DNA from: Sipunculus nudus | Lineage: Eukaryota; Annelida; Sipuncula; Golfingiida; Sipunculidae | NCBI GenBank assembly: GCA_026874595.1 | Contig: CM049311.1 | Coordinates: 58,783,953-58,847,952, forward strand | Reading direction: 5' to 3' | Length of the DNA: 64,000 bases | Part shown: piece by piece, positions 12,001-27,000 of the stretch | Layout: each line of letters opens with the position of its first letter | How positions within the stretch are numbered: the stretch's first letter is position 1 | Position numbers and translations under genes: made by a program | Notes under the pieces: generated by a model | The model's input: only the letters and a program-made list of their open reading frames with translations | The model's database searches: none | Told to the model about the DNA's origin: nothing

Positions 12001-15000
12001 ATATAAATTCATTCTACATATTTTATTACACTTTTAAATGTGTTCTTTCACCTCTTTAAGCCCAGGCTGGTCCTCCTGAATTTACAAATTTGATGTTGAT
12101 ATTTAGGTCCAGATTTTGAAATATCAGGTATATGTAAAATATCATCAAAACAATGATAAATGATATGGCATAAACCCCAGCTGTATCATAGCTATAAAAA
12201 TGTATTATTGAATCTTTGCCACCATATTAAAGTTTAACCATGTAACCCCTTGTCAAAATTAAGTATATGTATTAAGTACCAAATATCTCTTCAAAGAGAG
12301 ATAAGTATTGTATAAGTATCTGTAAATTCCTGCAAAATAGTTCTGTCGGAGCAAAGACCCTTGAGATTTTATATGCCAAATTCATGTGGCCAACGGCCCA
12401 TGATCTTTAGAGCTTTGCCCTTCTCAAGTATTGAGCAGAAAATAAGTTATTGTAATGGAACCATTCATTCATTTCAGTAGGACTGCTAAGTCAGTCTCAA
12501 ATTTGGCTGCCATACAGTTCACCAGTCACTGTATGTGTGCAAACTTAAAGAACCTATATGCCCTTAGACCTAGTTCCATGGGTAAAGTCATGCCATATGT
12601 ACTGTTTTTCATCTGAGCCGGTGTTGTGTTGTACAGTATGCTGTATATGCACCCTGGGAAGGATTAAATGATACGGTATGTACAATTTCCACTAAAAGAG
12701 ATAAACACATTTTTAAATATTTGTTCATTTATTAATTTTGAGTTGGGACATGTATGTATGGCTATGGTTCATTCTGGTGTCAGGATATGATTATTATGCT
12801 GCTCATACTTAATACCTACTAACTTTAAAAAAAAATTTCAATTCATGGTATTAAACTTGATTAAATTCCTTGAATTACTTTGTTGTTAGATCTTGATGTT
12901 TCTCCAGAACTGAACACTTTTTTTTCTAAAACTAGTTTTAATTAGTTCAAATCTGTACAAACTGAGATTTTAGCCCCTTTTTTTAATGTAAATAAATAAT
13001 CTCATTTATTTGACAGATGTTCTGAAATTTACTTTAGCTATGCATAGTGCATGAAATATGGCTGAATCATCATTTTTATCAGTTTTCTAATTTGTATCAT
13101 TAACATTGTTCAACATCAGTTGTCATCCAGCCTTCATCTGCTCTTATTCAAGGGTACCCGCTATGGGAAATGCCTCAGTATTATTAGAAAGAAAAAAAAC
13201 TCTAATGATTTATCTTTGGAGATCACACCATTGTTTGGTTTCAGTCCTTCAGAGTGACAATTCAAATGTTATAGAGAAAGGGGTCCACAAGAAAATACCA
13301 GACCTACTGACATGAAAAACAATAAACAGATTGTAGAGAACAGTTTTTACAGGCCCTAGAATGTTTTTGTTTATATGTCATAATGTGACGTGATCATGAT
13401 TATATGTTCCTGTGGTATGACATGTTTTATCTGTATTTTTCTTTTTTCAACAGTTTGGGATCCCGTCACTTTGACAGTGATTCTCGACCTCCGTCAGGGA
13501 TCAGACTAAAACCTCTGGATCATGTAAGTTACATTCACAGTCTGATTTATAAATATAGTATGTGATACTTAGGATGAAGATCATGACTTAGTGGAGTAAT
13601 AATATTCAATTCAAATTAAAACTCTTGATTCATGATTGTTTGAATGTTAATCTTGTTCAAATGAAAAAGTAACTGGACAAGATTCTGATGACTGTTGCTC
13701 CTGCATATAATGTGAAATCCAATACAAAATAAAATAATTTTACTTTGTAGATTGATGTAATTGTAAGTTGTAATTTTAGAGAAAAAAATAGAAAAAAAGA
13801 AGAGAACTAGACCTTGCAAACCATTCAGAGGTCCTTTTTATATGTAACCTACTGTTGCTAGATTTGTGTCATATTAGACCAGGTGGGAGTGAGAATGCAG
13901 CACACATTATTATGCCAGGCTGTACTTTAAGGAAATAAAGACAAACCTGTAATATTTGCAGAAGATTGATTCAGATGTCACAGCACATCATTTATGTTGT
14001 TACATATCGATTACAGTGTCCTACTAACGGTGACTTTCACATAACCAGCTTTTCAAGCAAATAGACTCATCTGCGGCTAGGTCACAGAACTATAGACCGT
14101 AATTTATTTTGTTAGCGTCCTCAGGTTGAACCTGAGGTGGTAAGTCCAATGGCACCAAAACCTCCGGCAGATCCTAATCGGCAAGTAAAGAGACCCACAT
14201 CCCGACAACGAATGGTACATCAGCCCAATGCCGATGGCAGCAATGGTGGTGAGGGGTCAGTCAGATCACGGTCCGGGTCACTTCAAGATGGTAAACTCCT
14301 TAGATATTTACTTGGATTTATTGAATAAATACTTACATATTTTAATTAGATATCTTTACTTACAGGCATGATATAAATTCTGACATGTACTGATATATTT
14401 TGCCTATATGGTAAAACAGTATTGATCTGTTATTTATTAATATTTAAAACAAATTATATTTTGGATGATGAGATCTAATTAAAGATGATTAAATAATCTT
14501 GTCCCACATGCGGCATATGTTTTCTTTGTACTTGCTGTATGGTCAGATCCACTTGAATGACATGTGCAGGCATAGTTTGCAAAATAAGAAATAAAAGCAG
14601 TTTGTTCTTATTAGCACAGTTGCTCCAGCCCATTTATCCTGTCAAGCACCTTCATAGCTCATTGTCAAACCTTTGGAAAATCATGGGCATACACGTGTGT
14701 CATGTGACCATCAAATGACGTCAAATCAACCAAATCAGGAACATTGTTTCCAACGGATGCTTCTTCATTGGTCCAACAGTTTACAAATAAAAAAAACCAA
14801 CAAAATTAAAGTCTTACATTAAGTCCTCAAACAGAATAAACAGTGCTCAGTTTTCTGCTTCATACTTTGAAAACTGTCATCAGTTTTATAGTCCTCAGTC
14901 ATATCCAGCATCTGTGGAAGTTATTCATCCTCTTGTTCTGATACTTCAGACACTAAACGCTGGTTGTTTTCCTCAGTATGCTGGACTATGCTAGTGCAGG

Positions 15001-18000
15001 TGCATCTACAAAAACAGCTGATAGAAATGACTTTCAGCCTTGAGGGGACAAGTCAGATATGTGCCTCGCTGTACCATGTTTTACACATGCCAAGCAAAAC
15101 ATCATGGCTTGAATAACATTTCACTGGGCTGTTTCAGTCACTAATCTGTTTTCATTATCTTATAGCATAAAAGAATCAATGTTTATGGCTCTCTCAGAAA
15201 TCTGATTTATTTGTCACGGAGGTATCAAAATTTTAAATTTTGCCAGTACTTAACTCATTTCTTAAAATCTTTTATTGTTAGTATTTAAATAACATATAGT
15301 AAATAGTATTGAAACTTGATTCAGTTGTTTTAGTGTTTTGTTTCTCTCAGAGTGTGATGTATTTCAGTATCTAATGTGGGACAGAGCACGTCAGCTACAC
15401 CTGTAGCTACAACAAGCGAGGCTCCGAGGCGAGTTCACAGTGGTCCTAAAGAGAGAACACCGCATTTACTAGAGGAGCGAGGAGAAGGAGATGGAAGCGA
15501 AAGTATACCGAGGACAGATAGTAGAATGTTAGTGGCTACTGCCTCTTACTTTGGACATTGAAAATGTTTAACCATTTATTCTGATAAGTCTAGGGAAAGT
15601 TACATACAGAGTGTTCAGATTATTTTGAATTTTTTACAGGTTAAATATAACTTTATATAATTAATTCATATATATTAACCATAGTAACCACTGAAGATAT
15701 CTTTGTAAAATTTTCAGCATTGACTGACAGGTAGTTGTACTTCATATAAAAAAATTTGCTGATATCACCCTGAACATAAACAAACTTTGATAAAATTAGG
15801 TAAAATTTTGTTAAACTGATATATCACCCAACTGATCCCTTCATCTCTTTAAGATAAAATGCTTGCAATTTCATGGGAAAAATGTAATGTAAACAAACCT
15901 TAATATAAAGAAATTATTACACTAACAGGTATTTTTTATTTAACAGTTGTGTGCCAGGTAAATTAGATGATTACCTGTAACTTATAGAAAACCATGTGTC
16001 TGTTACAGAGGTAAGTCTAGAAAGGACAGCGACCATGTTGAGAGTGGTTATGGCAGTGATGTTAGGGAGGGCAGTGCTGATTCCCAGAGGGTATCAAGTG
16101 CTGGAAAAACAGGTACTGTAACTTCTCATGGATAAACTATACACCTATGTTAGCCTGTCTGGGGTTTCATGGCATATATACAAGGGTAGAAATATTGAAA
16201 ATGCACATCAGGAAACATTTATATGGCAACCATTCTTATAAATTCTGTTATCTCTGCCTTTTCTTTCTTTTCCCTTTGACCAGTTTCAAAATAAAATTAT
16301 AATAAAGACTGTTTTTCAAGATTCTTTATGCCACATATTTATTTATGCCACCTGATTTATTTGAAATAGGTTTATACTGTTTTTGATTTACTGTGTTTTG
16401 AATTCTATAAACTAAATTAAAAAAAGAAATATTTTTCTAATATATTTGTACAAATTTGCACCTAAAGATAAGGTATTATTAAATATTAGTTTTATTGATC
16501 ATAAACAAAAATTTGAGTAATTGTGGGTAATTGATATATTTTGTTCCATCTGGATTTTTTCAGGGAGTGCTGGTCGGCGGGAAGAGGAGACAGCTGAGGA
16601 GGCTCAGTTCTACAACACAAAGATTGGTCCAGTTATAGAAGCAATGGCAGGGCATATTAAAGGTAGGAGGCCCCAAAATTTGGACAGGCTACAGTCCTTG
16701 AGCAGGGCATGCTAAAAATACAATTACAGCACAGTTTACTGAGCCACGTGACCCCAGTACCATTGAGTTTTTAAGTTTTGTCAGTTTTGTTTTGTAGTAT
16801 TTTTTGTGATTCATCATACATTTTCTAATGTGAGTGCTTTTCATTCCATCCTAGAACAGTCAGGGAAAGTACATCATGGCTGTGCCCGTGGTTATACTTT
16901 TTGGTTATATAAGGTAATCACTGAAAAAACTATAGAAGTGCATTCAGGTGAAGCTAAGTTGAGCCATGTGTAGTGACTCGCCCAACTGAATTAGATCCCT
17001 CTGCCTGCCATGTCTGGCCCCTCTGAATTAGGTGCATCTACACTCCCTGGTTTATACAGTTCTTTTTATGTTACTGTAAGTAATGAAATAAGACTTATGT
17101 TAGGTTTGTGATACAGACATCCATAACCAGAATTGTAAACATGCCACTGAGAGTGATTTCCTCTCTTCTGACTTGAATGAGGATATTGATTTGGCCCAGG
17201 TCCATCTCTCTAAATCTTTCTGGTTTTGTCAGGTTTGAGACCATTTCATTCCCAAATATCATCTGATTTCATTTAAATTTGTTATAATGGCTGCCCGTAG
17301 AATATCTGATAAGCCGTTGCTTTTGCACTACCCATCTATCCAGCAGTCACTACAAATTGGTCATCAGATGATGCCTTTCTTCATCTCTCTCTTAAATTTG
17401 TTACAGTAATCATCCTTAGGACTGCTTTTGTTTGAACAGCATTTGTAATGTTTCTGTGTCTGTATGAGTCCATTAAACAAAATCCATTTCACTTCGCCTT
17501 CTGGGTGATAACTTGTATGAATAATTCCGGTTCTGGATGATAATCTGAACCAAAAATAACAGAATTTTATAAAAAAATTATGCAGTGTTTTTCTTTAAGG
17601 AGTAGATGGCAGCAGATTGGAGATGATAGAATGTCTGTGTTTTCTACATAGTTCTTTTAAATGTTTAATGGTACAGGTATTGAATGAACTTGGTTTTATT
17701 TCAGACAAGGACCCAGAGAGGTTGCTGCAGCTGTCTGACCACTTGTATCTGATCCTTAAGGATGCTGGTCTACTCGGTAAAGCCTGCAAGCGCCGCTCAA
17801 CGATCCTTAAAACCATATACAAGCTGCTGGATGTGGAGTCCCCCAAGTTGCTGCTGAGACTGGCCAGCATCATCCTGGCTGTAAGTAGGGTACTCCTCAG
17901 GAACACTTCTAAATTACTGTCATTGCATTGTCAGACATGAATCACAGTTTTGTAGCATTGGAACAAGATGAAAGTTTAACATTAAGAATTTTAAAATAAA

Positions 18001-21000
18001 CTATTAAATATTGCTGGAAATAGATATATTAGAGTGTTTAAGGCAATACCAGTCCAAGCTTAAATTCCTGCTGGCATATTTCAAATCTCCTTCAATTAAC
18101 ACACCATAACACATTCTTGGGGCCTTGTTATATCCAAAGGAGTGTCGCACATAAGTTGTGACGGCCATTGACCTTATGACTTGCACGTTAGCCAATCATT
18201 TCCATCGGCTCAAGCAATTAAAGGCTGGGTAAGAGCCAAAGTTACCCAAATAAGAGCTCTGTTGATACGTTCAAACAAAAGGACCAAGAGACAATTCATT
18301 TTCTAACATTTCTGATGAACTATGCAGTCTGACGTCAGCTGTTATTTGCTGAAAAGATAACACAGTTTCCATGTGTCAAAACAGACAAAAGTTCATGTGG
18401 CCAGAAAGGTGTTAACAGGTTTCAAACTCTGGTACTTTTTATAACAACATAATTCTTTCAATTGAAGCTGGCAAAACTCATTTATTTACGCAACACTCGG
18501 CAAAAGTCAGTGAACTGGAGTGACCCCAATGGCATAATTTTCCTCAAAATTAACCAACTGGCCATTATGCTGATAAGTTCGTGCGAGAACAAGTAAAATC
18601 CCTTCCACAGTACAGATCATTTAGATATATTTAAGAAGGAAACCGACAGTGTTTATAGTAAATACTATAAGGCTGATTCTTTAATACCAATTTAGGGCTG
18701 TTCTGGGCTTCTGACCTTCTGGGGAAACTTTTAGGGAAAATGTTCTTTTGCTAGGCAACATTTATGGGCTTGAGAACCCTGACATAATTTCATGCCATCA
18801 AATTCATCAAGTGAGATGGAAAATAACGGTGACTGTAATACTACCAAAGCTTTTTAGGGGAGAATGGCTTATTCCTACGGTTTCTCATAGAGAACCCTAA
18901 AAACTCCATGGGGGGCACTCACTATGTCAGTTATGGTAAATTTCATAGTGAATCTGTAATACATAATTGCATTAGTTTGCTTTTTCAGTGCTTTTTTTCA
19001 AGCTATTTAGGACAAACTTTAAAGTATACATGTACAAAACATTTATACACCCAGAAATACAACTCAGTACAGACAACAGCATGTTAGTGGGAAATTTAAA
19101 TTGCATGGCTATCTTTAAAGTAATGCATCTTGCCTATTTATTCATATATTATTGTGGAGGTTTTGTTTAACACAAGAGTCTTGAGACCTATTTTCATTTC
19201 TAGTTCATAGCTACATGTACAATTTACTGTTATTGTTATTCTTCAGCTGAAAGTCAGTGGCAACAACTTAGCGAATGTATGTAAGGTCATTTTCAAGGTC
19301 AGCAAAGATGAAAAGAATGATATGAATTTTACAGAGGGCAACATTCTTGGTAAGTTTTTTTCTTTTGTGTTAGTTGTTGAGAAATGGGTACAGAATTGTT
19401 TCATTAATTTACTCATTTGCTTTTTTTCTAAATCTTATGCACATTGTCTTTACAAAAGCAAACTCTCACAGATGAGAGTCATGAACTTGAGTTTTCAGCT
19501 CAGCTTACGGTAAATTCTCTGAGCTATAGGGATCAACTTTTGTCTGTTGTACGTCCAACTGTCCTTCCATTAACAGGAGACAAATTGTAACTGTTACACC
19601 TAGAAACTTCTAACTGTACATCCAGGGAGGTTACAGGCAAATCTCCTTGTTTTATGAGCGCCCAGAATTCAGATGGACACAAATAGTATCTGTTTGGCCA
19701 AGAATCTTTCAAAAGCAATATCGAAGAAGATTCTTGGCAAATCTCCTTGGAAACCTGAAAATAGGTCATGGTGACCTATATTGTGCAAGCTATGGGCAAA
19801 AAACATGATTTTAGCGCCCAGACAGTCAGACCTGGGATACATTGCATCCATTAGGCTAATAATCTTCTAATGTAAAATTCTGGTTGGTCCCATGCAGATG
19901 TCCTCGGAAACCTATAATTAGGTCACTGTGACCTGTATTCTGCAACCTACAAGAAAAAGATGTCATATGTGTGCCCTGAGTGTCAGAAGGGCATAAATTG
20001 TATCTGTTAGACCTAGAATGTTCTAACATGACATCCAGGGAGGTTCTCAGCAAATATCCTTTGTAAACTGAAGTTAGGTCATGGTGACCTATATTTTGCT
20101 GCCTACAGGCTGAAAACATAATTTTGAGCACCCAGACAATTAGACAGGACAAACATTGTATCCATTAGATCTAGAATCTTCTAATGCAAAATTCTAGGAT
20201 TTTTAGCTCAGCTGACTAATGTCATCTGAGCTATAGCGATCACTCTTTGTCCGTCGTCCGTCTGTCCGTCTGTCCGTCCGTTAACCAGGCACAAATCGTA
20301 ACCGCTGGACCTAGAACCTTGTAACTTGGGATTCTGAGAGGTCCATAAAAAATCTCCTTGGAAACCAGAAATTAGGTCTCTGTTACTCATATCCTTCGAG
20401 CTATGTGGCCCCAAAGTACCCCCCAGAAAAGTCAAAAATTTCATACAAAAACTTCAATATCTCATTAACTACTTGACTGATGGTTATGATTTTTGGCATA
20501 CATATTGATCATGAGATGTTACATCACTTCCTGCAGACTGGTGGCGCCACCTGTATTTTTCGATTTTTTACGAATTTTTTTCTCTATTTTTGAGACCTTT
20601 AAAAATGTGAACATCTGTTAACAAGGCACAAATCATAAAGACTGGACTTAGAATCTTAATTCTTGACACACTGAGAGGTCCATGAAAAATCTCCTTGGAA
20701 ACCAGAAATTAGGTCTCTGTTACCCATATCCTTTGAGCTATGGGGCCCCAAAGTACCCCCCCAGAATAGTGAAAAATTTCATACAAAAACTTCAATATCT
20801 CAATAACTACATCACTGATGGTCTTCATTTTTGGCATACATATTGATCATGAGATGTTTGATCAGTTCCTGCAGACTGGTGGCGCCACCTGTACTGTTTG
20901 ATTTTTTACGATTTTTTCCTCTATTTTTGAGACCTTTGAGGATGCTGTCATCTGTTAGTGTGGCACAAATCATAACGACTGGACCTAGAATCTTCATTTT

Positions 21001-24000
21001 CGACACACTGAGAGACCTATGAAAAGTCTCCATGGAAACCAGAAATTAGGTCTCTGTTACCCATATCCTTCGAGCTATGGGGCCAAAAATTACCCCCCAG
21101 AATAGTCAAAAATTTCATACAAAAACTTCAATATCTCATTAACTACATCACTGATGGTCATGATTTTCGACATACATATTGATCATGAGATGTTTCATCA
21201 GTTTGTGCAGACTGGTGGCGCCACCTGTATTTTTCAATGTTCACGAATTGTTTTCTCCATTTTTGAGACCTTTCAGGATGTAGTTATCTGTCAACAGGGT
21301 ACAAATCGTAACGACTGGACCTGGAATCTTCGTTCTTGACACACAGGGAGACCCATGATAAGTCTCCATGGAAACCTGAAATTTGGTCTCTGTTACCCAT
21401 ATCCTTTGAGCTATGGCACTCCAAAGTACAGCTCAGAATAATGGAAAATTTGATACAAAAGCTAAAGTATCTGAACAACTAATGCAGAGATAACCATAAT
21501 TGTTTACATGGATATTGATCATGGAGTGTTTCATAAGTTTCTGCAGACTGGTGGCACCACCTGTATTTGTTCGTTTTTTTTTACGAAATTTTTCTGTATT
21601 TTTGAGACCTTTAAAGATATGAACATCTGTTAACAGGGCACAAATCATAAAAACTGGACCAAGAATCTTCATTCTTGACACACAGGGAGACCCATGAAAA
21701 GTCTCCATGGAAACTTAAAATTAGGTCTCTGTTACCCATATTCTTTAAGTTGTATGGGTCCAAAATACCCCCCCCCCCAGAATATTGGAAAATTTGATAC
21801 AAAAACTGCAGTATTTCAATAACTACAACACTGATGGTCATGATTTTCGGCATACATATTGATCATGAGCTGTTCCATCAGTTTCTGCAGACTGGGTGTG
21901 CCACCTCTATTTTTTTTTTCAAATTTTTACGAATTTTTTTCTTTTTTTTGAGACCTTTAAAGATGTGGTTATCTGTCAACAGGGTACAAATCGCAACAAC
22001 TGGACCTAGAATCTTCATTCTTGTCATGCAAGGAGGCCCATGAAAGGTGCCTGTGGAAACTTGAAATTAGGTCTCTGTTACCCATATCCTTCAAGCTATA
22101 GGACTCCGAAGTATCCCTCAGAATAATGGACAATTTGATACAAAAACTGAAGTATCTGAACAACTAATGCAGAGATCACCATGATTTTTTGCATGGATAT
22201 TGACCATTAAGTGTTTTTATTAGTTTCTGCAGACTGGTGGAGCCACCTGTATTTTTGTATCCGCCAAAACGAAGTTTTGCGGATACTATGTTTTTGACCG
22301 AGTTCCTCCGCCGCGGCGTTCGTTTCCAGAGAGCTCCTCAGAGACTAATGGACCGATTTTTCCCAAACTTACACCTATTATCGGGTCACATGTGAACTGG
22401 TGCCTAACCAATTTGCATTGACCTCTGACCTTTCCTCTCTATCCAGTGTCCATTTGTGGGTCTGTTTCCACTCATAAACCCTCATATCTCGGGAACCGTT
22501 TGACCGATCAGGAAATAAAATTGATACAAATGTAGCCCTTGGATTGCTTTATAACATACACAAAAAATGGTGGCGCCACCTGTAACCATGTTTGCACAGT
22601 GTCCATCTGTTCATCTGCCTTGGGTTAAAATCACTCATATCTCTGCAGTGAATTGACTAATTCACCTGAAATTCGTCATGTGTATACATCCAGGATAGCT
22701 TTCTTGATTTTATGACAGGTGGCGCCACCTACGTTCACGTTCACACTGATGACATCAAGCTTATATCTCGGGAACCGTTTGACCGATCAGGAAATAAAAT
22801 TTATACAAATGTAGCCCTTTGATAGCTCTGTAACATACACAAAAAATGGTGGCGCCACCTGTAACAATGTTTGCACAGCGTCTGTCTGTTAGTCTGCCGT
22901 GGCCTAAAATTACTCATTTCTCTGTAGTGGATCGACATAACTGCCTAAAATTTTGCAGGTTTATACATCTTGGACAGCTTTCTTGATTTTATTACAGGTG
23001 GCGCCACCTACATTCTAGTTAACGCTGGACACATCCAAGCTCATATCTCAGGAACCATTTGACCGATTGGGCCAAAATTGTGCATGTGTTTAGATCTCAC
23101 ATAGGTCTTTATCATACACAAAACTGGAGGGGTTACCTGGAAAGATTTTTGCACAGTGTTTGTCTGTTTGTCTGCCATGGGCAAAAATCGCTCATATACA
23201 TGTAGTGGTTTGACTTTTCTGCCTAAAATTTTGCAGGTGTATACAACTTGGACAGCTTTCTGGATTTGTGGTAGGTGGCACAACCTACATACACATTTAG
23301 GCTGCAGACATCCATGCTAATATGCAACATACCTCACTCTATTTCCCCTTGCCACTCAATCCATGCCTCACTATCTGATTTTGGCAGATACATGTAGTCA
23401 CTTGTCGGTTACCCGTATTCTAGTTTTAAAAGTTTACACATTTTTCTCTATTTTTGAGATATATAAATACAGACTAAATCTTGGCCTGTTGGTTAATCTG
23501 TTTGATGCTTAGTTGAATGGGTATATACTACCATTCTGATGATAAAATTTCCTTTTGCGAATCTCTTCCCAGTCAGCTGAGCGTCATGACCCATGGGTCA
23601 CTTGTTCTTTGTGTGAAGGTTTGTGTGTTTTTTATGCCCCCGCCACAAAGTGGCCAGGGCATATAGTTTTACCCATGTCCGTAATTCCGTCATTCCGAAA
23701 TCAAACAGTTGTACGGACTTTCTTTCGCAATGCCTGCAGATATTGGCCTGATTTTTGGTGTGTGGGCAGATAATGACCAGTTACAGATCAAGTTCACGTT
23801 TCGTCCCAGTTGACTTACTTTTGACGGTTTTGCGGCTCCTTAACTTAGAAAATTTCATGAAAAATAGAAATTTTTATGAAGACTGCACATGTACGGACTT
23901 TTTTTCCCAATGCCTGCAGATATTAGCCTGATTTTTGGTGTGTGGGCAGATATTCACCAGTTACAGATCGAGTTCGCGTTTCGTCCAGGTTGACCTTCTT

Positions 24001-27000
24001 TTGACGGTTATACGGCTCCTGAACATAGAAAATTTCATGAAAAAACATAAATTTTCATGACAAATACACATGTACAGACTTTTTTCCCCAATGCCTGCAG
24101 GTACCGCCCTGATTTTTGGTGTGTGGGCAGATAATGACCAGTTACAGATCAAGTTCACGTTTCGTCCCAGTTGACTTACTTTTGACGGTTTTGCGGCTCC
24201 TTAACTTAGAAAATTTCATGAAAAATAGAAATTTTCATGACAAATGTACATGTACAGCCGTTTTTAGCCCTCAGCTCATAGGCTGATGGGCTATTGTCAT
24301 CACCCAAGCTGTCTGTCTGTCTGTCCGTCTGTATGTCTGTCTGATGTCCGTCCGGCATCCGTCCGTCCCACGTTTGTTAACTTTTACCTTGTGAGCGGGA
24401 TATCTCTCAAAAGATTCACCGTAAGAATTTTATTTTATCAGTGAAGATGTATATGGATAAAATCTCAGTCAAGTTCGAAGATAGGTGACCTTGACCCAAT
24501 TTTCTACATTTTAGAGCTGATTATAGAAAAACACTCAGAAGCTTATATCTCAGGAACTATTGTGTGGATTTTCACAAAACTTACTATGCTCATTGGGACT
24601 GATGGTCTGTACATGCTGCACAATTTTGGTGGCGCCACCTGCAATTTCTGATTTTTTAATCAATTTTTATTGGGTTTTTCAATTTTGGCCTTGTGAGCAG
24701 GATATCTCTAAAAGGATTCACCTATGGAATTTTATTTCATCAGTAGAGATGTATATCAACAAAATCTTGGTCAAGTGCAAAGATGGGTGACCTTGACCTA
24801 TTTTTCTTTGTTTTAGAGCTGATTATACAAAAACACTCAGAAGCTTATATCTCAGGAACCATTGTGTGGATTTTCACAAAACTTACTATGATCATTTGGA
24901 ATGATGGTCACAATTTTGGTGGCACCACCTACAATTTCTGAATTTTTAATGAATTTTTATCAGATTTTTCAATTTTGGCCTTTTGTGCAGGATATCTCGT
25001 AAGGTACCGTAAAAGTCGTTGCAGAAGTCTCGACTTGTACTAGGAAATCGAATTCTAAAAACTAGAATTTTCTAGCAAAGTCGGGGTGCGACTTGTAATA
25101 CGTACTTATCCCGTTTCTGTCAGCTTTCCCGGTACATGGAACGACGTCAGTTGAGCGATAATCGGCAATACCTTTAACCAGTGCTTTGTGAAACGTCTTT
25201 CCCAAATAATTTACACTTTTAACCATCTCTAATGCTTTATATTTTGTGAACTGACGAAATTTTCATTTTATTAACATTATATGCAAATTTTAAATTTGCC
25301 AAGTTCAAGACCTACCCGTTCTGACAAGTCGCCATTCAAGTGACACTTTCTAATCTACGTTACTATTATATCATGAGTCAATTTGACGCATATGCCAGTC
25401 TGCCGCTGTTTGATGTACATTTTCTTTCCGTTTAACTATATGGGTATGCTTTCCATAATGAAAAACTCGCGGTTCCATATCCGTTTATGCATGTTAAGTT
25501 GCGTCACATTCAAGCTTGATCCACTACACATACGTCGTGAATTCTTTTGCCTGCCCGGTTGATCGCTGAATACCAGCTGACCTTTGAAGCCGTGTAGCGG
25601 AAGTTCAAGCCCCGGGTCACCCGTGCAATGACCTTTACATCCCCATGTCAACTAAGCCTTCCGTGACTGATATCCACAATTATAAACTCTCATATTAAGA
25701 ACCATTAAGTCACTGTCACCATCTCGTGGTCTTCAAGCGTTTTGGATAAAAATGTTATAACGTTTCACGTGAGCTACAAATATACGATTTGCTCCGAGTG
25801 TTACCCGTGTCTCTTTCAGGACGATCGTATGCCCAACAATATGGCGGCACGCATGCATTACGGTCAATCGTGCATTGACGTATTCGTGATTTTTTTAATG
25901 AAGACACATTAGTCAATACAATGAAATAACAAACACCATATAGGTATATATTTTATTTACTTAAAATGCCACATACGCACCTAAATTCCACGGGAACCGG
26001 CACCGTTTGGTGTCATGACGGATCTGGTTCAACACGGCTGAGTTTGCCATACATCCAAGCCACTTGAATATAATCACTGATAACGATGGAAATTGGGTTT
26101 TCCAGATATTATCAAAGAAAAATAAATCATTAGTCCCAGTAAATATAATATCTGTAAATTCAATTATGTTTATTTTACGTTAACTGACCGGTCGATAAAG
26201 CGTTCATTATCCCCCTGTTGACTGACATATATTTCAGTGATTTCAGTAATACCGTGCATGTGCCGCGCCTAGATGGTAAGTTGTAACACTTAATTGAAGG
26301 GTTACTAAATTCAGTTTTAGAGCCTATTTAAGAAATTAGGTGAATAAATTCAAACTCAGTTATTGTTTCCATCTTTCAGTTGTCTTAAGTCAGTTCAAAT
26401 CATGCCCAATGCGACGGATTGGGACTCGTCACGCGTACGCAAACTAATCATAGTCTAATGAATCCACCCTACGTTTGACGATCTTTAACAATTTAAAGAG
26501 TTGCTCGATTGTGATAGTAATTTGCCTCAAACTCTTTTAGTTTATTAATACAGTCATTTAACTTGATATTTGTATTCTAATGTTACTTAACCTAGTAAGA
26601 AACGGCAACAATGACATCGTTTCACAGCACAAAATGTTATCCGACGCAGCTGACTTTGGCACTGTACAAATCTTACCTGACAATTGAATCCCGACTTTAT
26701 ATGTTAAGATTCTGTTTTTATTCCTTAAATATAAGCATTGTATTAAAGCTGTCCAATTATTTTTTTGTTTGAATGGTTGCTCTAGTTTATAAACCACAAA
26801 AGTACTACGGGGACGTTGGTTGTAGTCTTGCATCGCAAGGAATGATACTCAAATTCCAAAAGTATCAGGTGGTTGGGACGCCTCCGAAGTCTGGGTGCGA
26901 CCTATATTATGGACTTTTCCTGAAACTAAACTTGAACGGCTATTCCCCAGGGGGATCCTAAAAGTCAGGGTGCGACTTGTAATAAGGATGCGACTTCTGC

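Larger units (their letters stand above)
20201..23606 (+). mobile_element. HINE-like element, family A, with 337-bp tandem core repeats
   Basis: Head TTTTAGCTCAGCTGAC; microsatellite of TCCG/TCTG units at 20249-20280. Six tandem cores of about 337 bp start near 20281, 20618, 20955, 21291, 21630 and 21976, and a seventh is broken by a nested element (22257-23405). Tail GTCAGCTGAGC, perfect hairpin TGACCCATGGGTCA (23587-23600), then CTTGTT. Non-coding; located in ARMC2 intron 8. Confidence 0.75.

Noticed and set aside
20812-22163. Several similar 60-90 codon frames containing TGGATSLQ-like text
   Set aside because: They repeat because the 337-bp satellite repeats; frames shift and stop between units, so no coding constraint is seen.
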